NCBI RefSeq assembly: GCF_036898825.1
Contig: NZ_JARUND010000002.1
Location: 2,604,001-2,668,000 of the forward strand
Reading direction: 5' to 3'
Source: Streptomyces sp. B21-083
GTDB taxonomy: Bacteria; Actinomycetota; Actinomycetes; Streptomycetales; Streptomycetaceae
Length of the DNA: 64,000 bases
The notes under the pieces are model-generated. The model was not told the DNA's origin, searched no databases, and was given only the letters and a program-made list of their open reading frames with translations. How positions within the stretch are numbered: the first letter of the stretch is position 1; each line of letters opens with the position of its first letter. The position numbers were made by a program, and so were the translations under genes. Positions 9,640 through 17,918 of this stretch are shown one piece after another.

Positions 9640-9960
9640 TCAGACCCGCTCCGCCCTGATCCGGCCGGGGTGGCGGGCGGCGTCCACCGCCTCGAAGTCC
9701 CGCTCGTTCTGGTCGGCGTAGGACCTAGCGAACTCGGTGAGCGCGCGATCGAAGCGGTCGCTGCCGCCCAGGCGGGCGGCGAGGGCGACGGGATCGCCCG
9801 AGCGGGCGTGGGCCCGTACCAGGGGCGCCCCGCGCACCCGGCCGAAGAGGGCGAGCAGCCCCGGCCCCATGGTCTCCTGTCGTGCGATGCCTCGCAGTCC
9901 CACGGCCGGCGCACGTAGAAGTCCCGGCCCCGCCCGTCGGGGCCCGCGACGTGGTCCGGC
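9640..9960 (-). pseudogene. Decayed C-terminal remnant of a DUF2252 gene
   Basis: On the minus strand the last ~80 codons read ARSYADQNERDFEAVDA and VRAHARSGDP. They align with the end of the intact DUF2252 protein at 17919-19337 (AECYADQNERDHQALVDA, ARAHARSGDR). Further upstream the matching DFYVR segment continues in another frame (DFYVRRPWDCEA versus DFYVRQLRDWKG), so at least one frameshift has occurred. The roughly 380 residues that should precede it are absent. It is a broken paralogue, not an expressed gene. Confidence 0.75.
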
Positions 9961-9984
9961 CGAGGACGACACTGGGTACAGCAA

Positions 9985-10617
9985 TCAGCCGGCCTCTCCG
10001 TCCCGCGTCCCGGCGTCGGTGCCGGAACGCGGCTCCGCCGTCGGCCCGCGGCGCTGCCGGCGCAGCCCGGCCTGGACCGCGCTCGCCAGCACCCGTGCGG
10101 CGACGCCCACGAGCAGCAGCCCTCCCACCATCTGCACCATCGTCAGCACGCGCCCGGCCTGGGAGCGCGCCGCGATGTCCCCGAAGCCGACAGTGCTGAA
10201 CGTCGTCAGAGTGAAGTACAAGGCGTCCGTCCTGGTCAGCGACTCACTGAAGGAGCCCGGCGTGGAGCGGTCCAGCAGGTAGTAGGCGCCGGCGAAGAGG
10301 ACCAGGAACAACGCCACTGTGGCGGCCAGGGCCTCGACGGCCTTCAGGCGCGGGTGGGGTGAGCGCGTGATGGCCCACACCTCCCACCCGAACACCAGCA
10401 GCATCCCCACCAGGCCGCACACGAGCAGCGCCGACGAGGCCACCGTGCCGTGTTCGTCCAGGGGCAGCAGGTAGTAGGCGGTGACAAGTCCGGCGGCGAT
10501 GAGCACGGCGCGGGTCAGGGCGACGGCGGCCGCCCACCGGCCACCGCGGAAAGGCCGCCGGTGGGCGCCCGGTTCGGGCTGGGCGCGGGCCGTCCGGGGA
10601 GTGCTCGGATCGCTCAT
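9985..10617 (-). CDS. Two-pore-helix potassium channel family protein
   Basis: 210 residues starting MSDPSTPRTA. Four hydrophobic helices are visible; the last two flank a pore loop with TLTTFSTVGFGD, whose TVGFGD (142-147) is the K+ selectivity filter signature (GFG variant of GYG). The C-terminal tail is short and basic, with no RCK domain, so gating is not obvious. It diverges from the HdeD gene across a region holding the 10707 operator. Confidence 0.88.
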   Translation of the reverse strand: MSDPSTPRTARAQPEPGAHRRPFRGGRWAAAVALTRAVLIAAGLVTAYYLLPLDEHGTVASSALLVCGLVGMLLVFGWEVWAITRSPHPRLKAVEALAATVALFLVLFAGAYYLLDRSTPGSFSESLTRTDALYFTLTTFSTVGFGDIAARSQAGRVLTMVQMVGGLLLVGVAARVLASAVQAGLRRQRRGPTAEPRSGTDAGTRDGEAG

Positions 10618-10706
10618 CTCATGTCTCTTCGTTCCGTACGGCCGAGAGGCCGAGGTGACAGGCGCCTTGGTGACTCCCACCTCACTGCCACGGCAGCTCC
10701 GAGGGA

Positions 10707-10723
10707 TCACCCGTGGTGGGTGA
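10707..10723. promoter_or_regulatory. 17-bp inverted-repeat operator (copy 3)
   Basis: TCACCC-GTGGT-GGGTGA, in the 221-bp region between the divergent channel and HdeD genes, so it could control both. Confidence 0.65.
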
Positions 10724-10838
10724 CCCCAGCGCCCGGTGCAGACGTGACCCTGGAGCGGCCAGGTCCCTGGCACAGCGCCCTTTCCCGTCACCGCCACATC
10801 CGGCCCTCCCGGGCCGCCTGACAACTTACGGAGGAGCC

Positions 10839-11501
10839 ATGACCTTGCCGCGTGGTCCGGCATCGAGCACCGGACAGGAACACGAGCCCGACGGGGCAGG
10901 CCCCGGTCCCATGTCCGACTCCTCGGACGCACTCGCACGGCTCGGCCGTTCGTGGACCTGGCTCCTGGGCTCGGCCGTCGCGACGCTGGTGCCAGGCATC
11001 CTGGTACTGGTCTGGCCGGAGGAAACCCTGCACGTCCTGGCGGTCCTCATCGGCCTGCACCTGCTGGTGGCAGGGGCGTTCCGGTTCGTAGCCGTCTTCG
11101 GCCGGGAGGAGCACGGTGAACGGCTCCCGGAGCTGCTCCTGGCCGTGCTGTACGTCCTGGCCGGGGTGCTGTGCCTGCGAAACCCGCTGCAGACCATCGC
11201 CGTGCTCTCGCTGATCGTCGGCGTCCTCTGGCTCGTGTCCGGCATCCTCACCCTCTTCACGGCCATCGCCACCAAGGACCTGCCGCACCGCGGCGTCGTC
11301 CTAGGCGTCGCAGTGCTCGGCATCGTCGCGGGGATCGCGGTGCTCGCCCTGCCGACGGAGTCGGCCCGCGCCCTGACCCGGCTGCTCGGCCTGTGGCTCG
11401 TCCTGCTCGGCCTGGCCGAGACGGCGGTCGCCCTCGCGTGGCGGACCGCGCTCCGAAAGACACACTCCACGGGGCCGCACACGCCCGCCGGGACGGCCTG
11501 A
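10839..11501 (+). CDS. HdeD family (DUF308) membrane protein
   Basis: 220 residues from ATG 10839 (GAGGAG upstream). About six helices in three pairs, the DUF308 layout: SWTWLLGSAVATLVPGILVLVWPEETL begins the first, followed by a VRTAL/LRNPLQT-type loop. HdeD is an acid-stress membrane protein in E. coli; in actinomycetes the role is unassigned. The stop is followed after 63 bp by the next membrane gene, so an operon running to 13814 is likely. Confidence 0.85.
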   Translation: MTLPRGPASSTGQEHEPDGAGPGPMSDSSDALARLGRSWTWLLGSAVATLVPGILVLVWPEETLHVLAVLIGLHLLVAGAFRFVAVFGREEHGERLPELLLAVLYVLAGVLCLRNPLQTIAVLSLIVGVLWLVSGILTLFTAIATKDLPHRGVVLGVAVLGIVAGIAVLALPTESARALTRLLGLWLVLLGLAETAVALAWRTALRKTHSTGPHTPAGTA

Positions 11502-11564
11502 CACCGCACCCGCCGCTCCGGCGGGCGCGGTGGACGCGCCCGAACCTTCCGGAAGGGAGTACCC

Positions 11565-12911
11565 ATGAACGCGGCCTCGACCCCTGATTCGCCGGACTCC
11601 GGTGGAACCGCAAAAGCGCAGCACGTCATCACTGCCGAGGAGCGGGCGGAGTACGAGCGAATGCGCCGCCACGCGTCAATGCGCCATCGGCGGTTGCGCC
11701 GGGCCGGCTCGTCGGTTCTCCTTCTGCTGGCCCTGCTGCTCGCGCCCGTGGCAGTCGTCGCGGCCTGGGTCCAGGACACCGTCTCCGACACCGGCAGATA
11801 CGTGAAGACCGTCGCGCCGCTGGCGTCGGACCCGGCCGTGCAGAAGGTCGTGATCAACCGGCTCACGGACCGCGTGGTGGAGAACGTGGACGTCAAGGCG
11901 GTGACGGACTCGCTCGCCAAGGCGCTCAAGGACGCCGGGGCCAAACCCCGCATCGTGGCGGGGGCCGAGTCGCTGGAGGGTCCGCTGCGGAACGCGGTCA
12001 GGGCGGTCGTGGACCGCACCGTCACCCGTGTGATCACCAGCGATGCCTTCCAACAGGTGTGGGAGGGGGCCAACCGGCGCGCTCACGGCGCGGTGGTCGG
12101 GATGCTCACCGGTGACAGCAAGGGTGCCGTACGCGCCGAGGGCGGTGCCGTCCGACTGGACGTGGGACAGGTCGTCGACCAGGTGCGGGACCGGCTCGTC
12201 GCCGCGGGCTTCGACAAGGCGTCCGCCATCCCCAACACCGACCGGACGGTCACGCTGTTCCAGACCAAGGAGCTGGGCAAGGCGCAGGACGCGATGCGGT
12301 TGCTGGACATTCTCGGCACCTGGCTGCCCGTACTGACCGTCGTGCTCGCCGCACTCGCCGTGTGGACCGCTCCGGCACGCCGGGTGATGCTGATGATCAC
12401 CGCGACGGGGGTCGGCGTGATGATGGTCGTCCTGCTCGTCGCGCTGGCCGTGGTCCGACGGGTCTATCTGGACTCGGTCCCGCCCACGGCGCTGCCCACC
12501 GACGCGGCCGCGGCGATCTACGACACGTTCGTCCGGTTCCTTCGCGACAGCACGCGCACTCTGCTGGTCGTCGCCGTGATCACCGTACTGATCGCGTACC
12601 TGTACGGTCCCGGACGCCCCGCCCGCGCGGTCCGCGCGACGGCGGAACGGGGCACGACGGCCACCGGCCAGGCGCTGAGTCGCGCCGGGGTCCCCACCGG
12701 ATCCACCGGACGCTGGCTCACCGGCCACCGGGCCTGGACCACCGGTGGCGTGATCGCGGCCGGAGCGCTGGCGCTGGTGCTCTGGAACCACCCCACGGTC
12801 CCAGTGGTGACGCTCGTTCTCGTCATCGCCGTGGCCGTCCTGCTCGTCCTGGCGATCGTCGCGGCCGCCGCCGGACCGGACGACCGGGCGGCGGGCCGGG
12901 CCGGCCCGTGA
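11565..12911 (+). CDS. Integral membrane protein with large extracytoplasmic domain, unknown function
   Basis: 448 residues from ATG 11565 with GGAAGGGAG upstream. A charged N-terminus precedes one helix (about 47-68), then a ~190-residue soluble part with DTVSDTGRYVKTVAPLASDP, then four helices in the second half (about 245-265, 272-292, 320-340, 395-440). The first-helix and VxDTxxYV arrangement resembles actinobacterial membrane proteins with no assigned role. The next gene starts 3 bp after the stop, so translation is probably coupled. Confidence 0.78.
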   Translation: MNAASTPDSPDSGGTAKAQHVITAEERAEYERMRRHASMRHRRLRRAGSSVLLLLALLLAPVAVVAAWVQDTVSDTGRYVKTVAPLASDPAVQKVVINRLTDRVVENVDVKAVTDSLAKALKDAGAKPRIVAGAESLEGPLRNAVRAVVDRTVTRVITSDAFQQVWEGANRRAHGAVVGMLTGDSKGAVRAEGGAVRLDVGQVVDQVRDRLVAAGFDKASAIPNTDRTVTLFQTKELGKAQDAMRLLDILGTWLPVLTVVLAALAVWTAPARRVMLMITATGVGVMMVVLLVALAVVRRVYLDSVPPTALPTDAAAAIYDTFVRFLRDSTRTLLVVAVITVLIAYLYGPGRPARAVRATAERGTTATGQALSRAGVPTGSTGRWLTGHRAWTTGGVIAAGALALVLWNHPTVPVVTLVLVIAVAVLLVLAIVAAAAGPDDRAAGRAGP

Positions 12912-12914
12912 GTC

Positions 12915-13814
12915 ATGGCCGGGAAACCCGGACTCGGGCGAACGTCCCTCAGGCACACGATGTCGCTCAGGCGCAGGGCGTCCCTCAGATACACGGCCGC
13001 GCGGGTCGCGACGGGCCTGCGGTCGGGGGCCGCGGCCCGGCTGCTGTCCCGTCTGTCGGCGCTCAACCTGGTGGAGGGCTCCGTACGGCTGGCCGCGCAG
13101 GCGTTCCTCACCGCGCTCCCGCTGCTGATGACCGTCGCGGCGTTCGCCCCCGGCTGGATGCAGGACCTGCTGGCCGACTCTCTCCGCGCGGTTCTGGGAA
13201 TGCGCGGCGACACCCTCGACGAGATGCGCCAGGTCTTCTCCGCGACCGGCACGACGCGAGACACCACCGGAGCGGTGGGCCTGGTGGTGACGCTCGTGTC
13301 GGCCACAGCGTTCAGCCGGGCGCTTCAGGCGGTGTGCGAGCGGTGCTGGCAACTGCCGCGCGCACCGGTGCGGGCAGCGGTCTGGCGCTGGCTGCTCTGG
13401 CCGGTCGTCTGGCTGGCCTTCCTGCTGTTCCAGGCACCGCTGCGCGGCGGGTTCGGCGCGGGATCGGTGACCGGGCTGGTGCTGTCCGTGCTCTCGGCGA
13501 CGCTGCTGTGGTGGTGGTCCCAGCATCTGCTGCTGGGCGGGCGGATCGGCTGGCTGAGCCTGCTGCCAGGAGCGGTGCTGGCAGGCACCGGTACGGTCCT
13601 GCTGAGCCGGGCCGCCCGCGTGCTGGTGCCCACGGCCATGGAGCGCAGCCTGGACGAGTTCGGCCCGCTGGGCCCCGTGTTCACGTTCCTTTCCTGGCTG
13701 ATCGTCGTCTTCCTGACGGCCGTCTCGGGCCTGGCCCTCGGCGAGTACGTCGCCTCCACCACCTGGTACCGGACGCTCGCCGCACCCCGCGGTGGCGGGG
13801 GCACCGACCCGTGA
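12915..13814 (+). CDS. YihY/BrkB-like (YhjD) membrane protein
   Basis: 299 residues with the YihY layout: an N-terminal amphipathic part, LVEGSVRLAAQAFLTALPLLMTVAAF as first helix, a helix with FSRALQAVCERCWQL, and four further helices ending in FTFLSWLIVVFLTAVSGLALGEYV. The family was once called ribonuclease BN in error; its real function is unclear. It is the last gene of the HdeD operon. An operator copy and the SHOCT gene follow. Confidence 0.85.
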   Translation: MAGKPGLGRTSLRHTMSLRRRASLRYTAARVATGLRSGAAARLLSRLSALNLVEGSVRLAAQAFLTALPLLMTVAAFAPGWMQDLLADSLRAVLGMRGDTLDEMRQVFSATGTTRDTTGAVGLVVTLVSATAFSRALQAVCERCWQLPRAPVRAAVWRWLLWPVVWLAFLLFQAPLRGGFGAGSVTGLVLSVLSATLLWWWSQHLLLGGRIGWLSLLPGAVLAGTGTVLLSRAARVLVPTAMERSLDEFGPLGPVFTFLSWLIVVFLTAVSGLALGEYVASTTWYRTLAAPRGGGGTDP

Positions 13815-13862
13815 TCCGACGGCGGAACGTGTCGCCCGGTGGCACCTGCACTGCGCGCACAC

Positions 13863-13879
13863 TCACCCGCGCCGGGTGA
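13863..13879. promoter_or_regulatory. 17-bp inverted-repeat operator (copy 4)
   Basis: TCACCC-GCGCC-GGGTGA, 81 bp before the SHOCT protein start and 49 bp after the preceding stop. Confidence 0.62.
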
Positions 13880-13959
13880 GGCCCCCCGGTGATGGCCGTG
13901 GGCACGCTGAGTACCGCACCGAACTGCTGCCGGGCGAACGCCCGGGACGGAGGCCGGAT

Positions 13960-14424
13960 ATGACCGCGCACACCTACCTGGCGTACGACTTTCCCCTGCT
14001 GGGCGCCTTCTGGACCATGCTCGTGTTCTTCCTGTGGATCATGTGGTTCGTCCTGCTCTTCCGGATCATCGGCGACATCTTCCGGGACGACAAACTGAAC
14101 GGCTGGGCGAAGACCGGCTGGCTGGTGTTCTGCATCCTTCTGCCCTTCCTGGGCGTGTTCGTCTATGTGATCGCCCGCGGCAAGAACATGGGCCGCCGGG
14201 AGGTCAAGCAGGCGCGTGCGCAGCAGCAGGACTTCAACGCCTACATCAGGGAAACCGCGTCCGGCGGCCCGCCCAGCAGCGTCGACGAGCTCGCCAGGCT
14301 GTCCGAGATCCACGACCACGGCGACATCACGGACGAAGAATTCCGCAGGGCGAAGGATCTGGTTCTCACCGGCCACGGTCCGGCGCAGCACTCGGGCTCT
14401 ACCGCCCACACCTCCCGTGGCTGA
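13960..14424 (+). CDS. Membrane protein with PLDc_N-type helices and SHOCT domain
   Basis: 154 residues from ATG 13960 (GGAGGCCGG upstream). Two helices (FWTMLVFFLWIMWFVLLFRI and GWLVFCILLPFLGVFVYVIA) separated by a DDKLNGWAKT loop are as in PLDc_N proteins. A charged linker follows, then a C-terminal SHOCT motif (SSVDELARLSEIHDHGDITDEEF; about 110-140). SHOCT is a short oligomerisation domain common at the ends of actinobacterial membrane proteins. The next gene follows after 30 bp. Confidence 0.88.
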   Translation: MTAHTYLAYDFPLLGAFWTMLVFFLWIMWFVLLFRIIGDIFRDDKLNGWAKTGWLVFCILLPFLGVFVYVIARGKNMGRREVKQARAQQQDFNAYIRETASGGPPSSVDELARLSEIHDHGDITDEEFRRAKDLVLTGHGPAQHSGSTAHTSRG

Positions 14425-14454
14425 GCATCCGCACGACACGAATCGAGGCACAGG

Positions 14455-14907
14455 ATGACCGCGACACACACCCGGCCGGAATACACGGCGAAGCAGGAAT
14501 GGGCAACCGGCCTGACGGCCTTCGCGGCCGTGATGCTCTCCCTCGTCGGCCTGCTCGACATCTTCCGGGGCATCTCGGCCGTCGCCGAGGACGACATCTT
14601 CGTCACCACGCGCAACTACGCGTTCGCGTTCGACCTGACCAGCTGGGGCTGGATCCATCTCGCGCTGGGCGCGATCGCCATCATCGTCAGCTTCGGGCTG
14701 CTCAGGACCGCGACGTGGGCGCGCGTCGTCGGAGTGGCCATCGCCGGACTCGTCATCATCGCCAACTTCCTCTCCCTGCCGTACTACCCGGTGTGGTCGG
14801 TCGTGATGATCGCGCTGTCGTTCCTCATCATCTGGGCCCTGTGCGTGGTCCCGCGCGACAACAACCTCTACGACCTCTCCGGTGAGGGCACACCACGCGA
14901 CGTCTGA
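14455..14907 (+). CDS. DUF7144-type four-helix membrane protein (paralogue A)
   Basis: 150 residues with four helices. Characteristic segments are GLLDIFRGISAVAEDDIFV, FDLTSWGWIHLALG and ATWARVVGVAIAGLVIIANFL. It is a close paralogue of the protein at 16796-17206 (GVLDLFRGIMAIAEDDVYV, FDLTSWGWIQLVLG). The family is common in Streptomyces and has no known function. It lies in a probable operon with the SHOCT gene before it and the lipid kinase gene after it. Confidence 0.82.
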   Translation: MTATHTRPEYTAKQEWATGLTAFAAVMLSLVGLLDIFRGISAVAEDDIFVTTRNYAFAFDLTSWGWIHLALGAIAIIVSFGLLRTATWARVVGVAIAGLVIIANFLSLPYYPVWSVVMIALSFLIIWALCVVPRDNNLYDLSGEGTPRDV

Positions 14908-14976
14908 GGCAGTTCCGGCGCGGGAAGGTGAGTGAGGCCGACGCGTGGCCCGGGATCGTGAGAGAAGGGCCGACAG

Positions 14977-16359
14977 ATGGGACACCACGGCGAGCACCCG
15001 AGAGCATCCGGTGAGGTGGGCGCCGCGACCGTACGCGGGAACAGTCCCGGACGGGCTCGCCTCGCCGTGTTCGCCCTCCTGGGAAGTGTGCTGGTGCCGC
15101 TCGTCGCCGCCGGTCTGCGGAGCGTGCTGTGGGCGCTGGTCGGCCTCGCCGGACTGGCGCTCGCCGCCGTCGGGGTGTGGTGGACCCTGGCACACACCGG
15201 TGTGCTCCGTGCCCTCGGGGTGGCCGTTTCGCTGCTCGCACCGGTGGCCGTCCTCGTCCTGTACGCGACGTCCGGCATACTCTGGGCGGCCTGTCTGTCC
15301 CTGGCTCTGTGGGCGCTGGCCGTCCTGACGGCGCGCAGCGCCCTGGCCCCCGGGCACGTCGCCTCCGAACAGGCGGTAGCCGAGGCGCCCCGGCATCCCT
15401 GGGTTCTCATGAACCCGCGCTCCGGTGGCGGCAAGGTGGGCCGGTTCGGCCTGGTGGAGAAGGCCCGGGCGGCCGGCTGCCAGGTGGTCCTGCTCGACGG
15501 AGTCGGCGGACACCAGGATGTCTCCGAGTTGGCCCGGCAGGCCGTCACCGAAGGGGCCGATCTGCTGGCGGTGGCGGGCGGCGACGGCACCCAGGCGCTG
15601 GTGGCCGAGGTCGCCGCGGGCCACGGCCTGCCTTTCGTGGTGATTCCCGCCGGTACCCGCAATCACTTCGCCCTCGATCTCGGCCTCGACCGCGACGATC
15701 CGGCGAAGGCGCTGGAAGCCTTGACCCACGGCGTGGAACTCCGCATCGACCTCGGGTACGCCGCGGACCGGGTCTTCGTCAACAATGCCTCGTTCGGAAC
15801 GTACGCATCCGTCGTCACCGAATCCGCGTACCGCGATGCCAAAGCCCGCACGACCCTGCGAACCCTCCCCGGCCTCCTCACCGGCAAGGACGCGCCCAGA
15901 CTGTGGATGCGGGCCGACCGGACGCCCATCGACGGACTTCAGGCGCTGCTCGTCAGCAACAATCCCTACGGACGTGCCGTCGACGCCGCCCGTCCGGGGC
16001 GTAGGGAGCGGCTGGACTCGGGTCTCCTGGGCGTGGTGTGCGTGCGGGTCGGCAACACCGCTCAGGCGGCGCGCATCGTGGGCGGTCCGCGCTCCGGGGG
16101 AATCGTCCGGCTGAGCGCCGGGGAAGTGGTCGTCGAGGGGGACACGGACACCCTCCCGGTCGGCATCGACGGAGAACACGTCGTTCTGCCGTCACCCGTG
16201 GTGTGCCGCAGCGCGCCCGGGGCACTCCGGGTCCGCGTGCCTCGTCGTCGCCCCCACGCACCGCGGGTCAGCGGCGGCGCAGCCGACTGGCCGCGCGTGG
16301 CACGGCTGGCGCTGGGCCGCCATTGCCGAGCCGACGACAGTTCCACCGAGGACAGGTGA
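14977..16359 (+). CDS. Diacylglycerol kinase family protein with N-terminal membrane domain
   Basis: 460 residues. The first ~125 hold four hydrophobic segments. The catalytic domain follows with the nucleotide-binding NPRSGGGK (146-153) and GGDGT (201-205) of the DAGK/sphingosine kinase superfamily, and the IPAGTRNHFALDLGL segment. It would phosphorylate a membrane lipid alcohol; the exact substrate (diacylglycerol, undecaprenol or other) cannot be told. A strong hairpin follows the stop, ending the run that starts at 13960. Confidence 0.88.
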   Translation: MGHHGEHPRASGEVGAATVRGNSPGRARLAVFALLGSVLVPLVAAGLRSVLWALVGLAGLALAAVGVWWTLAHTGVLRALGVAVSLLAPVAVLVLYATSGILWAACLSLALWALAVLTARSALAPGHVASEQAVAEAPRHPWVLMNPRSGGGKVGRFGLVEKARAAGCQVVLLDGVGGHQDVSELARQAVTEGADLLAVAGGDGTQALVAEVAAGHGLPFVVIPAGTRNHFALDLGLDRDDPAKALEALTHGVELRIDLGYAADRVFVNNASFGTYASVVTESAYRDAKARTTLRTLPGLLTGKDAPRLWMRADRTPIDGLQALLVSNNPYGRAVDAARPGRRERLDSGLLGVVCVRVGNTAQAARIVGGPRSGGIVRLSAGEVVVEGDTDTLPVGIDGEHVVLPSPVVCRSAPGALRVRVPRRRPHAPRVSGGAADWPRVARLALGRHCRADDSSTEDR

Positions 16360-16385
16360 CACCGAGCCCCCGACGGATATGAGTG

Positions 16386-16435
16386 ACCGGCCGGTGGCCG
16401 CCGTGCGGAAGATCGCGCGGCGGCCACCGGCCGGT
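16386..16435. terminator. Intrinsic terminator between convergent genes
   Basis: A perfect 18-bp stem (16386-16403 and 16418-16435), extended by an inner GCG/CGC pair, lies between the lipid kinase gene and the minus-strand small gene at 16449. Confidence 0.85.
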
Positions 16436-16448
16436 GCAGGTGGGGCTG

Positions 16449-16640
16449 TTACAGCATGGGGTCGCTGTCCCCGCCGCCCGTGCGGGCCTGCTGCTCGCTC
16501 TGCTCCATGAGCCGGCGTGCCTTCTCCTTCAGCCGCGTACGCTCATCCGGGTCGGTGGTCCGCTCCGCGGTCTGTTCCATCTCCTGCGCCTTCTGCCGCA
16601 TCTGCTGGGCACGGCCGCGGGACTCGCCTGCAACGCTCAT
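16449..16640 (-). CDS. Small coiled-coil protein (DUF6381-like)
   Basis: 63 residues starting MSVAGESRGRAQQMRQKAQE, set by AAGGAG 6 nt upstream; the longer open frame has no better start. The sequence is almost wholly charged alpha-helix with heptad character (EMEQTAERTTDPDERTRLKE) and ends GGGDSDPML. No signal or membrane segment. Similar short proteins occur widely in Streptomyces next to stress genes; function unknown. Confidence 0.72.
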   Translation of the reverse strand: MSVAGESRGRAQQMRQKAQEMEQTAERTTDPDERTRLKEKARRLMEQSEQQARTGGGDSDPML

Positions 16641-16795
16641 GATCACTCCTTGGGTGATGTGGGGAGAGCGGGCCACACCAGCGAAACAGTGCCGCCGCTC
16701 CCCCGCATCTCGAATGCTCACCCACCGTTATCTCCGCGGCACCACAGTGGTCTCGTACGGCGTTTCCGGTTCCGCGTGTGCCTCGGCGTGCTGCG

Positions 16796-17206
16796 TCAGT
16801 CGTCCCGCCCCACGACGCACAGAGCCCAGATGACGAAGGCGTACAGCGCGATCAGGGTGAGCGACCAGAAGGGGTAGTACGGGATCGACAGGAAGTTGGC
16901 GATGATCAGCAGCCCCGCGATGCCGACCCCGAGGACCCGGGCCCACGTGGCGCGCGAGAAGAGGCCGGCGCTCACCGCCATGGCGATCACTCCGAGGACG
17001 AGCTGGATCCAGCCCCAGCTGGTCAGGTCGAACTTGAAGACGTAGTTGGGGGTGTTCACGTAGACGTCGTCCTCGGCGATCGCCATGATGCCCCGGAACA
17101 GGTCGAGGACACCGGCGATGAACAGCAGGACGGCGGCGAACGTCACCAGTCCGCCGGCACCTGCATGGGCTGTCTCCGCGTGATGACGGGGTGTGGTCGT
17201 GGCCAT
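16796..17206 (-). CDS. DUF7144-type four-helix membrane protein (paralogue B)
   Basis: 136 residues from ATG 17206 with GAGGAA upstream. Same fold and motifs as the product of 14455-14907: FDLTSWGWIQLVLG, ATWARVLGVGIAGLLIIANF and LSIPYYPFWSL. The two copies lie on opposite strands either side of the lipid kinase gene. The 17288 operator lies 82 bp upstream, shared with the divergent CMD gene. Confidence 0.82.
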   Translation of the reverse strand: MATTTPRHHAETAHAGAGGLVTFAAVLLFIAGVLDLFRGIMAIAEDDVYVNTPNYVFKFDLTSWGWIQLVLGVIAMAVSAGLFSRATWARVLGVGIAGLLIIANFLSIPYYPFWSLTLIALYAFVIWALCVVGRDD

Positions 17207-17287
17207 GACGGATTCCTCGCTTCCTGAGTGAGATGCAACGCCCAGCGCTGCACCTCCGAGCGTGCGGGGGTGCGAGGGGACGGGTGA

Positions 17288-17304
17288 TCACCCGTGGAGG
17301 GTGA
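17288..17304. promoter_or_regulatory. 17-bp inverted-repeat operator (copy 5)
   Basis: TCACCC-GTGGA-GGGTGA, directly preceded by an extra GGGTGA (17282-17287). Three half-sites therefore form an overlapping GGGTGATCACCC palindrome. It lies between the divergent DUF7144 (16796) and CMD (17480) genes. Confidence 0.65.
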
Positions 17305-17479
17305 AGTCTGCGAGGCGGATCACTGACGGCCGACGGGTTGTGCCCGGCGGCACTTCGCCGGAACTCCGGGTACGAAACCCGAATCACCCGCTGCGGGCGA
17401 TGCCCCTTCAGGCAGGCAGGGCTCGACTGAAGTCCCGTAGGAACAGCTTCACCACACCCGCTGAAGAAGGAGCCGGACC

Positions 17480-17821
17480 ATGGCCGACGAAACGACCGGG
17501 ACAGGCGGGGTCAGCGCCCTCGCCGAGGCGGACGCCCCCGTGTTCGAAACACTCGTCCAGATGACGCTCGACACGTTCGAGCGATCGGGGCTGGACCCGG
17601 AGACCTATCTGCTGACGCGCATCGCGGCGCTGGTGGCCATGGACGCCTCCCCCGCCTCGTACGTGCTCAACGTCGGCGCCGCCGAAGAACTCGGCGTGCC
17701 CCTGGAGAAGGTCCAGGGCGTCCTCGTGGCGGTCGCCCCCGTGGTCGGCAGCGCCCACGTGGTGTCCGCCGCCCGAAACATCGGTGAAGCCTTCGGTCTG
17801 TCCCTGCCCGACGAAGGCTGA
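17480..17821 (+). CDS. Carboxymuconolactone decarboxylase family protein
   Basis: 113 residues from ATG 17480. Contains YLLTRIAALVAMDASPASYV and a VLVAVAPVVGSAHVVSAARN segment, the CMD/AhpD-like helical core. It has no cysteine at all, so the CxxC of the AhpD peroxidase branch is absent and that reaction can be excluded. Possible ring-opening or redox-unrelated functions remain open. It shares the 17288 operator region with the divergent DUF7144 gene. Confidence 0.8.
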   Translation: MADETTGTGGVSALAEADAPVFETLVQMTLDTFERSGLDPETYLLTRIAALVAMDASPASYVLNVGAAEELGVPLEKVQGVLVAVAPVVGSAHVVSAARNIGEAFGLSLPDEG

Positions 17822-17908
17822 CCCCTTCCCGCACGCCGGCGTGCGGGAAGGGGTGTGACGTGCGGGAAGGGTGTGGTCTCCGCCCGGAGGCCACACCCTT
17901 CCCGCACG
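17821..17908. terminator. Two nested palindromes forming a convergent terminator
   Basis: A loop-less perfect 34-bp palindrome (17821-17854, arms of 17 bp) overlaps the stop of the CMD gene. An 18-bp perfect stem follows (17859-17876 and 17891-17908). Both use the same TGCGGGAAGGG core, so alternative pairings are possible. It lies between convergent genes and probably ends transcription from both sides. Confidence 0.8.
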
Positions 17909-17918
17909 CCGTGTCTCC

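Noticed and set aside
16641..16660. TCACTC...GGGTGA before the DUF6381-like gene as an operator copy
   Set aside because: Spacing is 3 nt, one arm is imperfect and it overlaps the ribosome site of the gene.
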